DNA of 64,000 nucleotides, from assembly GCA_027493945.1 (NCBI GenBank), contig JAOSJU010000001.1, positions 1,860,001-1,924,000 of the forward strand, read 5' to 3'. Source of the stretch: Burkholderiaceae bacterium (GTDB lineage: Bacteria; Pseudomonadota; Gammaproteobacteria; Burkholderiales; Burkholderiaceae_E). The translations under genes and the position numbers were made by a program. Below are positions 10,172-20,340 of this stretch, one piece after another (position 1 is the stretch's first letter; every line of letters begins with the position of its first letter). The notes under the pieces are model-generated. The model saw only the letters and a list, made by a program, of their open reading frames with translations, searched no databases and was not told the DNA's origin.

Positions 10172-11764
10172 CTAGCTTCCGTCTTCGCGCGCCCCATAGC
10201 CGCCGCCGCCGCAACTTTCGACGACCACCAGGTCGCCGTCGCCAAGCCGGACGTTGGCCTTGCCCGGAAGCTCGAACGCACGCCCGGATTTCTCCACGAC
10301 CGTGACCCTGAACGCGGCGCCGGGCTCGCCGGATTGCAGGCCGTAGGGCGGAATCACCCGCCGCTCGAACATGGAGGTCACGGACATGTCGTCGCACAGC
10401 ACGCGATATTCGCGGTGCAGGCCGTCGCCACCCCGATGCCTGCCGGCGCCTCCGGAACCTTCGCGCAAGCGCTGGCACTCCACGCGAATCGAATACTCGG
10501 CCTCGATGACTTCCGCTGGCGTGTTCATCACGTTCGACATGTGCACGCGGATGACTGATTCGCCATCGCGGTCGTGGCGTGCGCCTTCTCCGCCGCCGTG
10601 GGTTTCGTACAAGGTCGTCCACACGCCGTCGGCGCGCCGCCCGCCGAACAGCATCAGACCGGAGGTCGTCGGACCGCCGGCGCTCAAACGCTCGGGTCCG
10701 GTGGGTTCGAGCGCCTTGAACACCGCATCGGCGATCCGCTGCGAGGTTTCGTGGTTGCCGCCGACCACCGGCTTGTCGATGCCCGGCTCGAGCAGGGAGC
10801 CGGGGCGCGTGACGATCCTGAGGGGTCGGTAACAGCCCCCGCTGGGCTGGATGTCTGGCCCGAAAAGCGTCTTGACTACATAGAACACGGACGCGGCGGC
10901 AATGAAGGGCGTGGTATTCACGGGCCCACGCGCTGCATCAGCGGTCTCCGAGAAATCGAAGGTGGCCTCGTCCCCATTGATCGTCACGCGCACGCGAATC
11001 GCGATCGGGTCGCTGCCGGCACCATCGTCGTCCAGCCAGTCCTCGCCCGCGTAGATGCCGTCGGGAATGGCCCGCAACGCCGCGCGCATCTGCGCTTCGG
11101 CGCGGTCGTGGATCGCCTCGATCGCGTCGATCACCGTCTGCGTACCGTGCTCGGCAAACAACTGGTGAAGACGCTCCTCGGCGGCGCGCGTCGCTGCCAT
11201 CTGGGCGAGGATGTCGCCTTCGCGCTCCGGGGCTCCGCGCACGTTCGCGAGCACCATGTCGAGCTTCTCGCGGTCGGGCCCGCCGGCGCTGAAGAGGCGA
11301 AACGGCGGAATGCGCAACCCCTCCTGCCAGGCGTCGGCCGCGTTGGCCACGTAACTGCCCGGGACCGCGCCGCCGGTGTCCGCCCAGTGCGCGAGGCTGA
11401 CCGCGAAGGCGCGGACGATGCCGTCGACGAACACCGGACGAATCGCCTTCACGTCGGGCAGGTGATTGCCGCCGACTTCGGGCAGGTTGAGAAACCAGAC
11501 GTCGCCCGGGGCAAGCCGCGCCTTGGGCACGCGCTCGAGGAACTTCGCGACCGTGAAGCTCATCACGCCCACGTGCATCGGGATGTCGCGCCCCTGCGCG
11601 ATCAGGCGGCCCTCGGCATCGGTGAGCGCGGATGACAAGTCGCCAGCCTCGCGCAGCAGGGGCGAGCGTGCCGAACGCATCACGACCAGCGACATCTCCT
11701 CCGCGGTCGCGTTCAGCGCGTTGCGGATGACTTCGATGGTGACCGGATCGACCGCAACGCTCAC
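10172..11764 (-). CDS. hyuB: Hydantoinase B/oxoprolinase family protein (HyuB)
   Basis: About 530 residues, beginning VSVAVDPVTIEVIRNALNAT, the standard N-terminus of N-methylhydantoinase B/oxoprolinase B. Family landmarks include VMRSARSPLLREAGDLSSA, a GQGRDIP-like segment, GNHLPDV and a glycine-rich C-terminus (ESCGGGGYGAREDGS). I choose GTG 11764, which overlaps the hyuA stop (GTGA), over a longer ATG start lying inside hyuA. With HyuA it forms an ATP-dependent amidohydrolase that opens cyclic amides (5-oxoproline, hydantoins, caprolactam), or, in the related acetone and acetophenone carboxylases, carboxylates ketones. Coupling to an omega-type aminotransferase and aldehyde dehydrogenase favours the cyclic-amide reading. 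Confidence 0.88.
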   Translation of the reverse strand: MSVAVDPVTIEVIRNALNATAEEMSLVVMRSARSPLLREAGDLSSALTDAEGRLIAQGRDIPMHVGVMSFTVAKFLERVPKARLAPGDVWFLNLPEVGGNHLPDVKAIRPVFVDGIVRAFAVSLAHWADTGGAVPGSYVANAADAWQEGLRIPPFRLFSAGGPDREKLDMVLANVRGAPEREGDILAQMAATRAAEERLHQLFAEHGTQTVIDAIEAIHDRAEAQMRAALRAIPDGIYAGEDWLDDDGAGSDPIAIRVRVTINGDEATFDFSETADAARGPVNTTPFIAAASVFYVVKTLFGPDIQPSGGCYRPLRIVTRPGSLLEPGIDKPVVGGNHETSQRIADAVFKALEPTGPERLSAGGPTTSGLMLFGGRRADGVWTTLYETHGGGEGARHDRDGESVIRVHMSNVMNTPAEVIEAEYSIRVECQRLREGSGGAGRHRGGDGLHREYRVLCDDMSVTSMFERRVIPPYGLQSGEPGAAFRVTVVEKSGRAFELPGKANVRLGDGDLVVVESCGGGGYGAREDGS

Positions 11765-13775
11765 GATCTCGTTCCCGCCTCGATGTGCAGGTGACCGAAT
11801 CCGTCGACGGTCAGCGAAGCGCCGGGTGGCACGATCACCGTCGACCACTCATCCTCGACGATCGCAGGCCCGGAAAGGCGATGTCCTGCGCCCAGCCCGG
11901 AGCGCGCATGGCGCGGCGTCGGCACCGCACCCGCGGTGTCGAAGACGCAGGAACTGGTCTTCTTCGGTGTCGCCCGGGCGCTGCCTGCGGCCACCTGGCG
12001 CGGCGCGTCGGACGCACTGGCAATCGACGCACGCTGCCGGATCGCCACCAGCTCCCGGGGCTCGTCGGTGGCGAAACCGTAGAGCCGTTCGTGCTCGTCG
12101 AAGAACGCCCGTCCAAGCTGCCCGGGATCGTCGAAGGACGGGTTTGCGATCTCGATCGCGTAGCTCTGCCCCCGGTAGCGGATCGCCGCGACCTCCTCGA
12201 CCGAGACCTCCCCCGGCCGGTATCCCGCCGCCTGCAGAGGCGCACAAAGCCGGGATTGCAGGAATTCACGCACCGCATTCAGGCGCTGCGCGTCCCAGTC
12301 CTGGACCGCCATGCGCACGGTGCGCTGCTGCGAATAGCTCATGCGGGCGCTCGCGCAGCCGAGCGCGGAGAACGCGCTGGAGCAGTTCGGCACCACGATC
12401 CTGGCGATGCCGAAAGCGCGTGCCACCTCGACCGCGTGCATTGGGCCCGCGCCACCGAATGCGAGCAACGCGCACTGCCGGCCGTCGATGCCGCGCTCGA
12501 CGGTGATGCGCCGCAACGCCCTGACCATGGCCGAATTCACGACCTTGACGACGCCGAGCGCCGCCGCCTCGATGCTCATGTCCATGCTCGCGGCCAGCGG
12601 TGCCAGCGCCCGGCGTGCGGCGCCAATGTCGAGCGTGAGGCTGCCGCCGATGGCGCGCGCAGGGTCCATGTAGCCGAGCACCAGGTTCGCATCGGTGACC
12701 GTGGGCAAGCTGCCGCCGCGCCGATAGCAGGCCGGCCCCGGTTCGGCGCCGGCACTTTCCGGACCCACGCACAATGCACCGTGGTCGAACCGGGCGATCG
12801 AACCGCCACCCGCGCCGATCGACTCCACCGCCACCATGGGTTGGCGCAGCGGACGCTCGGCAAGCGAGCGCTCGCTCGCTATCTGGGCTTGCCCGTCGAT
12901 AATCAGGCAAACATCGGTGGTGGTCCCGCCCATGTCGAAGCTGATCGCGCGACCGATATCGAGTGCCTGCGCGACACGACTCGCCGCCGCCACGCCGGCC
13001 GCGGGCCCCGACAATGCAAGACCCAGTGGAAATTCGCGCAGCGCCTCGGGCGATGCCATCCCGCCAGCGGAATGGAACAGATGCAGGCGCGAGTTGGCCG
13101 GCCGCACCCGCTCGAGGCGGTCGAGATATCCCGCGACCAGCGGCATCACGCTGGCGCTCAGAACCGTCGTGGCGGTCCTCTCGTACTCGCGTGCCTCGGG
13201 GTTGACGCGATTGGACAGCGCGACGAAGTCGAACCGCTCACGCAGGCGCTCGCCGAGTTCCTCCTCGTGCGACGGATTGGCGTAGGCGTGCAGCAACGAT
13301 ACCGCCACGGCCTTCGCCCCGCTGGCCGCTGCCTTCTCCACCACCTCGGCAATCGAGTCCGGCGAAAGTTCTTCGAGCACCCGGCCATGCTGGTCGAGTC
13401 GCTCGGCAACCGGAAAACGGCGTTCCGCGGGTACCGGAGCTTCGGCTTGGGGGCAGATCCAGGCGGTACAGATGGCGTCGATTCTGACGGCCGATCGCCG
13501 AGGGTATCGGAAAAGCCCTGCGTCGCGATGAGCGCTACCTCGGCCAGATCATTCTCGACGATGGCGTTGGTCACCATGGTCGTGCCGTGGATCAGGTCGG
13601 CGACGTCCTGCCACTGCAGACCTACCGCCCCGAGCGCCGCCATCAGACCCTCTACCCTGTCGCCGGTCGTGGTCGCGACCTTGGCGGTGCGCACGGATCC
13701 ATCGGCCGGCCTGTGGGCGACGATGTCGGTGAAAGTACCGCCGATGTCGATCCCTACCTGCCAACGGTTCGGCAT
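11761..13775 (-). CDS. hyuA: Hydantoinase A/oxoprolinase family protein (HyuA; three frame breaks)
   Basis: About 671 residues. The start PNRWQVGIDIGGTFTDIVAH carries the acetate/sugar-kinase-like phosphate-binding fold; later landmarks are IHGTTMVTNAI, SFDMGGTTTDVCLI and AIRYRGQSYAIEI. It uses ATP to activate the cyclic amide for HyuB. Three single-base errors lie within 100 bases: an extra base near 13500, a missing base in a G run at 13449-13453 and a missing base near 13412. Corrected, the stretch reads LAIGRQNRRHLYRLDLPPKP and then PVAERLDQHGRVLEELSPD. ATG 13775 lies 31 bases after the aminotransferase stop. The closely packed errors look like sequencing error rather than gene decay. Confidence 0.86.
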
Positions 13776-13806
13776 GGCACCAGTCCAGTGAAACAGGGAA
13801 ATCGGC

Positions 13807-15186
13807 TCACAGCGCGTCGAGATGGCGCTGCGTGTCATCGAGCGCGCGTCCCAGTCGGTCGAACATTTCGTCGACCTGGGTCTGGTCGATGATCAACGGC
13901 GGGCACAGGGCAATGGTGTCGTTCGCCAGCGCGCGCACGATCAATCCGTGCTCGAGCGCCTTGTTGGCGGCCCAGGCTCCGAGCTTCAGGGTCGGATCGA
14001 AGTTCTGCCTGGTTCGCTTGTCCCTGACCAGCTCCACGGCGCCGATCAGGCCGATGCCGCGCGCCTCGCCAACCAGCGGATGTCCGGCCAGGGCGTGCAG
14101 GCGCCGCTGAAAACACGGCGCCACTGCCTGCACGTGTTCGCCGATCCGGTCGCTGTCGTAGATCTTCAGCGTCGCGAGGGCGACCGCCGCGGGAACCGGA
14201 TGCCCCGAATAGGTGAACCCCGTGGCGAAGATCCCGTGCCTGCGGCTTCCCTCGGCCAGCGCCGCGTAGATGCGCTCGCTCATCATGACCGCGCCAATCG
14301 GCTGGTAGGCTGCCGACATGGCTTTCGCCAGGGTGATCAGATCCGGCTGGAGCGCGTAGGTCTCGGTGCCGAACATGTTGCCGGTGCGGTAGAAGCCGCT
14401 GATCACCTCATCGACGATAAACAGGATGTCGTAGCGCCTGAGGATGGGCTGGATCTTCTCGAAATAGCCCTGCGGTGGCGGAATCACACCTCCGGCGCCG
14501 AGGAACGGCTCCGCAATGAACGCTGCGACAGTGTCCGGCCCTTCCGCGAGGATCAGCTTCTCGAGGTTGCCGGCCGGGCGCGCCGCGAACTGCTCTTCGG
14601 TCTCGCCCTCCTGGCCGAAGTGATAGAAATGCGGGCAGTCCGTGTGCAGGAAGCGCGCGATCGGCAGGTCGAAGTCCCGGTGGTTCGCCTGCAGCCCGGT
14701 CAAGCTCCCGGAGGCCACAGTGATTCCATGGTACGCGCCGCGCCGCGAGATGATTTTCTTCTTCTCCGGGCGGCCAAGGATGTTGTTGTAGTACCAGACC
14801 AGCTTTACCTGCGTGTCGTTGGCTTCGGACCCGGAACCGGTGAAGAAGACCTTCGACATCGGCAGCGGCGAGCTCTCGATCAGCCGCTCGGCCAGTTCGA
14901 TCGCCGGCTCGACCGCCTTGCAAGCGAAGTTGTGATAGAAGGGCAGCGTCTCGAGCTGGATCCTTGCCGCCTCGACGAGTCGCCTCTCGCTGAATCCCAG
15001 CGACGCGCACCACAACCCTGACATGCCCTCGATGTAGCGCTTGCCCTCGTCGTCAAAGACGTGGATGCCTTGGCCGCGATGGAAGACGTGCGGTCCTTTC
15101 TCTGCCAGCTGCGCGAGATCCGTCGACGGATGGACGTGATAGGCCACGTCGCGCGCGTGAAGTGAGTTCAGCCGCTGATTGCGCAC
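13807..15186 (-). CDS. Class III (omega) aminotransferase
   Basis: PLP-dependent class III aminotransferase of 459 residues. Visible landmarks are FTGSGSEANDTQVKLVWYYN, SRRGAYHGITVASGSLTGL, the PLP-contacting aspartate in LFIVDEVISGFYRTG and the Schiff-base lysine in LITLAKAMSAAYQP. Family members transfer a terminal (omega) amino group, for example of beta-alanine, 4-aminobutyrate or 6-aminohexanoate, to pyruvate or an oxo-acid. It is the promoter-proximal gene of the catabolic operon and starts with GTG at 15186 behind AGGAAG. Next to HyuAB and an aldehyde dehydrogenase it could deaminate the ring-opened amino acid. The exact substrate cannot be read from sequence. Confidence 0.9.
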   Translation of the reverse strand: MRNQRLNSLHARDVAYHVHPSTDLAQLAEKGPHVFHRGQGIHVFDDEGKRYIEGMSGLWCASLGFSERRLVEAARIQLETLPFYHNFACKAVEPAIELAERLIESSPLPMSKVFFTGSGSEANDTQVKLVWYYNNILGRPEKKKIISRRGAYHGITVASGSLTGLQANHRDFDLPIARFLHTDCPHFYHFGQEGETEEQFAARPAGNLEKLILAEGPDTVAAFIAEPFLGAGGVIPPPQGYFEKIQPILRRYDILFIVDEVISGFYRTGNMFGTETYALQPDLITLAKAMSAAYQPIGAVMMSERIYAALAEGSRRHGIFATGFTYSGHPVPAAVALATLKIYDSDRIGEHVQAVAPCFQRRLHALAGHPLVGEARGIGLIGAVELVRDKRTRQNFDPTLKLGAWAANKALEHGLIVRALANDTIALCPPLIIDQTQVDEMFDRLGRALDDTQRHLDAL

Positions 15187-15252
15187 GAGGACTTCCTCTT
15201 GAAGCGTGCCGCCTGGACAATCCGAAAAACGGAATTTGATAACGTTTTATGG

Positions 15253-15281
15253 AAATTAACCCCTGATATGTTCATTGTCAA
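15253..15281 (-). promoter_or_regulatory. Predicted sigma-70 promoter of the catabolic operon, with an AACGTT-centred palindrome at +1
   Basis: Read on the minus strand there is a perfect -35 box TTGACA (15276-15281), a 17-base spacer and TAATTT (15253-15258, a weak -10), 67 bases upstream of the aminotransferase GTG. The stretch is locally AT-rich in otherwise GC-rich DNA. An AACGTT core at 15241-15246, with partly symmetric flanks, lies where transcription would start and resembles a LacI/GntR-type operator. No regulator gene is nearby, so regulation is only suggested. Confidence 0.5.
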
Positions 15282-15392
15282 TCTGCAGAGCAGCATCCGG
15301 CCACCTGCACGAAACGATGCTTGACAGCGTGGCTGATGGCCGACGAACCGAACGCAATCGGCGCTCGAACGAGGAACAGGACAAGGTCAAGA

Positions 15393-15473
15393 GAGGTCGT
15401 CGTCGATCGGGGCTATCGCGGGGCTGACGCAGACAACCCGGGAGTCGAGGCCATCCATCGCGGGCGCATCGAG
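15393..15473 (+). pseudogene. Short relic of a DDE transposase C-terminus
   Basis: In the 398-base gap between the aminotransferase and the helicase, one plus-strand frame contains EVVVDRGYRGADADNPGVEA followed by IHRGRI. The VDRGYRG plus IHxGRI pattern resembles the region before the catalytic glutamate in IS5-like DDE transposases. The match covers only about 27 codons and has no flanking transposase sequence, so it would be a remnant. I see no gene or RNA in the rest of 15,282-15,584. The call rests on motif resemblance only. Confidence 0.4.
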
Positions 15474-15584
15474 CAGGCTTTTTTCGTCGTCTGCCCGGTA
15501 GCGCTGCAGCGGCCGCTCATCGTGTCGGCGACGCTGTCGCCGACGGGTAAGGGATCAGCAGCAGGCTGAATTTCGCAGGGCCCA

Positions 15585-17717
15585 CTACCACATGTCGCGC
15601 AGCCGCGCGCCGACGTCGATCGCGGGCGCGCATGCCGTACCGTCCGCGGCGCCGGCCGGCCAGTGCGCCGCAGTCGGCCCCACACACTCGAAGCGCCCGA
15701 GCAACGCATCGGTGAGGAAGCGGCTGCGCGCCCCGTGCACGTAGCCGTCTCCATGGCGCGGCTGCTGCGTCACGAAGTAGCGTTGCGGCTCGATCAGGTA
15801 CAGCGCATCGCGCGCGCGCGTGATCGCCACGTAGAGCAGCCGGCGTTCCTCGTCGATCGACTCGGCGCGCCCGGTCGCGTACTCGTTCGGGAAATTGCCG
15901 TCGTTCACGTTGATGACGAACACCGCGTCCCACTCCTGTCCCTTCGCCGAATGCACGGTGGACAGCACCAGGTAGTCTTCGTCGCGCAGCGGGTCGCCGG
16001 CGAGGTCGCCGCTGGCCTGCGGCGGATCGAGCGCCAGCTCGGTGAGAAACCGCTCGCGCGTGCCGAAGCCCGCGGCAATCGACTGCAGCACGTCGAGGTC
16101 GGCGGCGCGCACCGCCGCGTCGTCGTGGCGGCGCTCGAGCAGTGGCCGGTACCAGCGGCGCACCGGCTCGAGTTGCGCCGGCCAGCGCGCCACCGGGTCG
16201 AGCAGGATCGTCATCACTTCGACGAAGCCGCTCCACTCTTCGCGCGCTGCAGCCGGCGCCGCGTAGCCGCGCAGCACCTCGGGCAGGCGCGACGGCGCGC
16301 CGCCGATCGCGTCGAGGCAGCGCTGCGCGGTGGCCGGGCCGACGCCGCTCATCAACTGCAGCGCGCGAAAGCCGGCGATCGCGTTGCGCGGGTTCTCGGC
16401 CCAGCGCAGCACCGAGAGCAGGTCCTTGATATGCGCCGCTTCGAGGAACTTCAGCCCGCCGTGCTTGACGAACGGAATGTTGCGCCGCGCGAGCTCGATC
16501 TCCAGCGTCGCGCCATGATGCGAGCTGCGAAACAGCACGGCCTGGCGCTTCAGCGGCACCGCCGCCTCGCGGTGGCGCAGCACCGCGTCGACGACCCAGT
16601 CGGCCTGCGCGCGCTCGTCGACGACGGTGACCAGCTGCGGGCGCGCGCCGCCGCCGCGCTGCGCGTGCAGCACTTTCGGATGCTGCCGCGTCGCCTGCGC
16701 GATCAGCGTGTTGGCGGCGTCGAGCACCGGCTGCACCGACCGGTAGTTCGTTTCGAGCGTGATGCGCCGCGCCGGCGGCGCGAACTTCGCCGGGAAGTCG
16801 AGGATGTTGCCGACGTCGGCGGCGCGGAACGCGTAGATCGACTGCGCGTCGTCGCCGACCACCGCAAGCCCGCGGCCGTCGGGCTTCATCGCCAGCAGGA
16901 TCTGCGCCTGCAGCGCGTTGGTGTCCTGGTATTCGTCGACCAGCACGTGATCGAAGCGCGCGCCGACTTCGGCGGCCAGCAACGGATCCGACATCGCCGC
17001 GTGCCACCACAGCAGCAGGTCGTCGTAGTCGAGCACGCCGTTGGCCTGCTTGCGTTCGACGTAGCCGCGGAACAGCGCCGACAGCTCGTCGCGCCATTCG
17101 GAGCACCACGGGAACACTTCCTGCAGCACGCGCTCGAGCGGCCAGCCGCTGTTGACCCGCTGCGAGTAGATCGCCGGGCAGGTGTCCTTGCGCGGGAAGC
17201 GCTGGCGCGTGGCCGACAGGCCGAGCTCGTGGCGCACCACGTCGACGAGGTCGGCCGCATCGCCGCGATCGAGGATGCCGAACGACGCATCGAGGCCGAC
17301 GCGGTCGGCGTACTCGCGCAGCAGGCGCGCGCCGATCGAGTGGAAGGTGCCGGCCCACGGCAGGCGAACCGGGCCGGGGCGCGCCGCGGCCATCAGCCGC
17401 TCGGCGCGCCCGGTCATCTCCTGCGCCGCGCGCCGGCTGAACGTGAGCAGAAGGATCCGCATCGGGTCGACGCCCTGCATCACCAGGTGCGCGACGCGAT
17501 GCGCGAGCGTGGCCGTCTTGCCGGTGCCCGCTCCGGCAACGATCAGCAGCGGTGGCGAGTCGAAGCGGCCGTCGGGGCCCCGCTCGCCGAAGCCGGCGGC
17601 GGCGCGCTGCTCGGGATTCAGCGAGTCGAGCGGGCCCCGCCGGAGGGCGCCGGCCTGGCCGTCGGCACGCATGGGGGTGTCAGGCGCGGCAGGCGCGACA
17701 GAGGATTCGGCGAGCAT
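15585..17717 (-). CDS. UvrD/Rep-family ATP-dependent DNA helicase
   Basis: Superfamily 1A 3'-5' helicase of 710 residues. Motif I (Walker A) is VAGAGTGKTATLAHR near residue 60, Ia is LLLTFSRRAAQEM, motif II (Walker B) is VLVDEYQDTNALQ, motif III is VVGDDAQSIYAFR, motif IV is LETNYRS, motif V is LSTVHSAKGQEWDAVFVINV and motif VI is EERRLLYVAITRARDALYLIEP. It unwinds DNA in repair or replication restart. It is slightly longer than UvrD and lacks the usual UvrD C-terminal tail, so a specific uvrD, rep or pcrA name is not justified. No close partner gene. Confidence 0.93.
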   Translation of the reverse strand: MLAESSVAPAAPDTPMRADGQAGALRRGPLDSLNPEQRAAAGFGERGPDGRFDSPPLLIVAGAGTGKTATLAHRVAHLVMQGVDPMRILLLTFSRRAAQEMTGRAERLMAAARPGPVRLPWAGTFHSIGARLLREYADRVGLDASFGILDRGDAADLVDVVRHELGLSATRQRFPRKDTCPAIYSQRVNSGWPLERVLQEVFPWCSEWRDELSALFRGYVERKQANGVLDYDDLLLWWHAAMSDPLLAAEVGARFDHVLVDEYQDTNALQAQILLAMKPDGRGLAVVGDDAQSIYAFRAADVGNILDFPAKFAPPARRITLETNYRSVQPVLDAANTLIAQATRQHPKVLHAQRGGGARPQLVTVVDERAQADWVVDAVLRHREAAVPLKRQAVLFRSSHHGATLEIELARRNIPFVKHGGLKFLEAAHIKDLLSVLRWAENPRNAIAGFRALQLMSGVGPATAQRCLDAIGGAPSRLPEVLRGYAAPAAAREEWSGFVEVMTILLDPVARWPAQLEPVRRWYRPLLERRHDDAAVRAADLDVLQSIAAGFGTRERFLTELALDPPQASGDLAGDPLRDEDYLVLSTVHSAKGQEWDAVFVINVNDGNFPNEYATGRAESIDEERRLLYVAITRARDALYLIEPQRYFVTQQPRHGDGYVHGARSRFLTDALLGRFECVGPTAAHWPAGAADGTACAPAIDVGARLRDMW

Positions 17718-17798
17718 TCCCGGCAGTTTAGTGGATCTGCTGGATATGCATCCACTACCCTCCGCGCCACCGGTCGAGCCCGGGTTCGCGGCGCGCCG

Positions 17799-18646
17799 CT
17801 ACCGGCCCAGCAGCGCAGCGTGATGCCGCAGGTGGTCCTCGACGAAGCTCTGCACGAACCAGTAGCCGTGCCCGTAGCCTTCGCGCATGTTCAGCCTGAG
17901 CGGCGTTCCCGACGCGCGGCAAGCCTCGACCAGCCGATCCGGCAGCAGTTGCACGTCCAGGTACTCGTCCGCGGTCCCCTGGTCGACCAGGATCGTCGTG
18001 CCGAAGCCGCGCCGCGCGGCGAGCTCGGTCGCGTCGTACTGCGCCCACTCGGCGCGGTCTTCGCCGAGATAGCCGCCGAACGCCTTCTGCCCCCATGGGC
18101 ACTGTGTGGGCGCGGCGATCGGCGCGAATGCCGAGACCGACCGATAGCGCTCCGGATTGCGCATCGCGCACACCAGCGCCCCGTGCCCGCCCATCGAATG
18201 GCCGAAGATGCCCTGCGCGTCCGATGCGGGAAATCGCTGCGCGACCAGCGCCGGCAGCTCCTGCGTCACCCAGCTGTACAGGTGGTAGTGCTTCGACCAC
18301 GGCGCGAAGGTGGCATCGACGTAGAACCCGGCGCCCAGCCCGAAGTCCCAGTGTGCGTCGTCGCCCGGCAGGCGCACGCGCGGGCTGGTGTCGGGGGCGA
18401 CCAGCATCAACCCCAGTTCGGCGGCCACGCGCTGCGCGCCCGCCTTGATCATGAAGGTCTCCTCGGTGCAGGTCAGCCCCGCCAGGTAATACAGCACCGG
18501 CACTCGGCCGCTCGAGGCCTGCGGGGGCCGATAGACCGAGAAGCGCATCGGCGCGTGGCAGACGCTCGAGGCATGCGCATAGAAGCCCTGCACCCCGCCG
18601 AAGCAGCCATGCTCGGCGATCACGCGAAACTCGTCACCATTCGCCA

Positions 18647-18647
<1 letters not shown>
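17799..18647 (-). CDS. fghA: S-formylglutathione hydrolase
   Basis: Esterase-D-type alpha/beta hydrolase of 282 residues that hydrolyses S-formylglutathione to formate and glutathione in the cytoplasm. Landmarks are PVLYYLAGLTCTEETFMIKA, LVAPDTSPR, GFYVDAT, the nucleophile elbow IFGHSMGGHGALV (GxSxG), the catalytic aspartate in LVDQGTADEYL and the histidine in GYGHGYWF. Its ATG at 18647 overlaps the last base of the upstream dehydrogenase stop, so the two steps of formaldehyde oxidation are translationally coupled. Confidence 0.95.
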
Positions 18648-19798
<1,151 letters not shown>

Positions 19799-19833
19799 TC
19801 ATGATTCCCCCGATCCCGCCGAGGAATTCCGCC

Positions 19834-20340
19834 ATGCCGATCTCGATGTACGACGCCAGCGTGCCCGTCTATACGCAGATGCTGGGCGCGCTCGACAAGG
19901 TCCTCGCGAAGGCCGAAGCGTACGCGCAGGCGCGCAAGATCGACCCGAAGGTGCTCGGGCAGGCGCGCCTGTTCCCGGACATGCTTCCGCTGGTTTCCCA
20001 GGTGCGCATCGCCTGCGACACCGCGAAGCTCGGCGTCGCGCGCATCACCGGCCTGGAGGCGCCGAAGTACGAAGACAACGAGCAGACGATCGCCGAACTG
20101 CGCGAGCGCATCGCGAAGACGCTCGACTTCATCGGCAGCGTGCCGCGCGAGAGCGTCGATGGCCAGGAAAACCGCGACGTCGTCGTGCCGTTGCGCGACC
20201 GCAAGCTGGAGTTCAAGGGCCAGGCGTTCCTGCTGCACTGGTCGCTGCCGAACTTCTTCTTCCACGTGACCACCGCCTACGCGCTGCTGCGGCACAACGG
20301 CCTGGAAATCGGCAAGTCCGACTACCTCGGGCGGAACTGA
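19834..20340 (+). CDS. DUF1993 family protein
   Basis: About 168 residues matching the DUF1993 pattern: MPISMYDASVPVYTQMLGAL at the start, LFPDMLPLVSQVRIACDTAK, and a C-terminal FFFHVTTAYALLRHNGLEIG. Members are small helical proteins of the DinB-like four-helix-bundle superfamily with no established role. ATG 19834 is preferred over ATG 19801 because GAGGAA sits seven bases upstream. It is divergent from the formaldehyde dehydrogenase gene and its 3' end overlaps the convergent rlmJ by 19 bases. Confidence 0.85.
   Translation: MPISMYDASVPVYTQMLGALDKVLAKAEAYAQARKIDPKVLGQARLFPDMLPLVSQVRIACDTAKLGVARITGLEAPKYEDNEQTIAELRERIAKTLDFIGSVPRESVDGQENRDVVVPLRDRKLEFKGQAFLLHWSLPNFFFHVTTAYALLRHNGLEIGKSDYLGRN

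Noticed and set aside
11761..13775. HyuA, the solute receptor, the regulator and other broken genes as true pseudogenes
   Set aside because: All breaks are single-base, most sit in homopolymers or are compensated nearby, and the coding pattern is intact on both sides; an error explanation is simpler.
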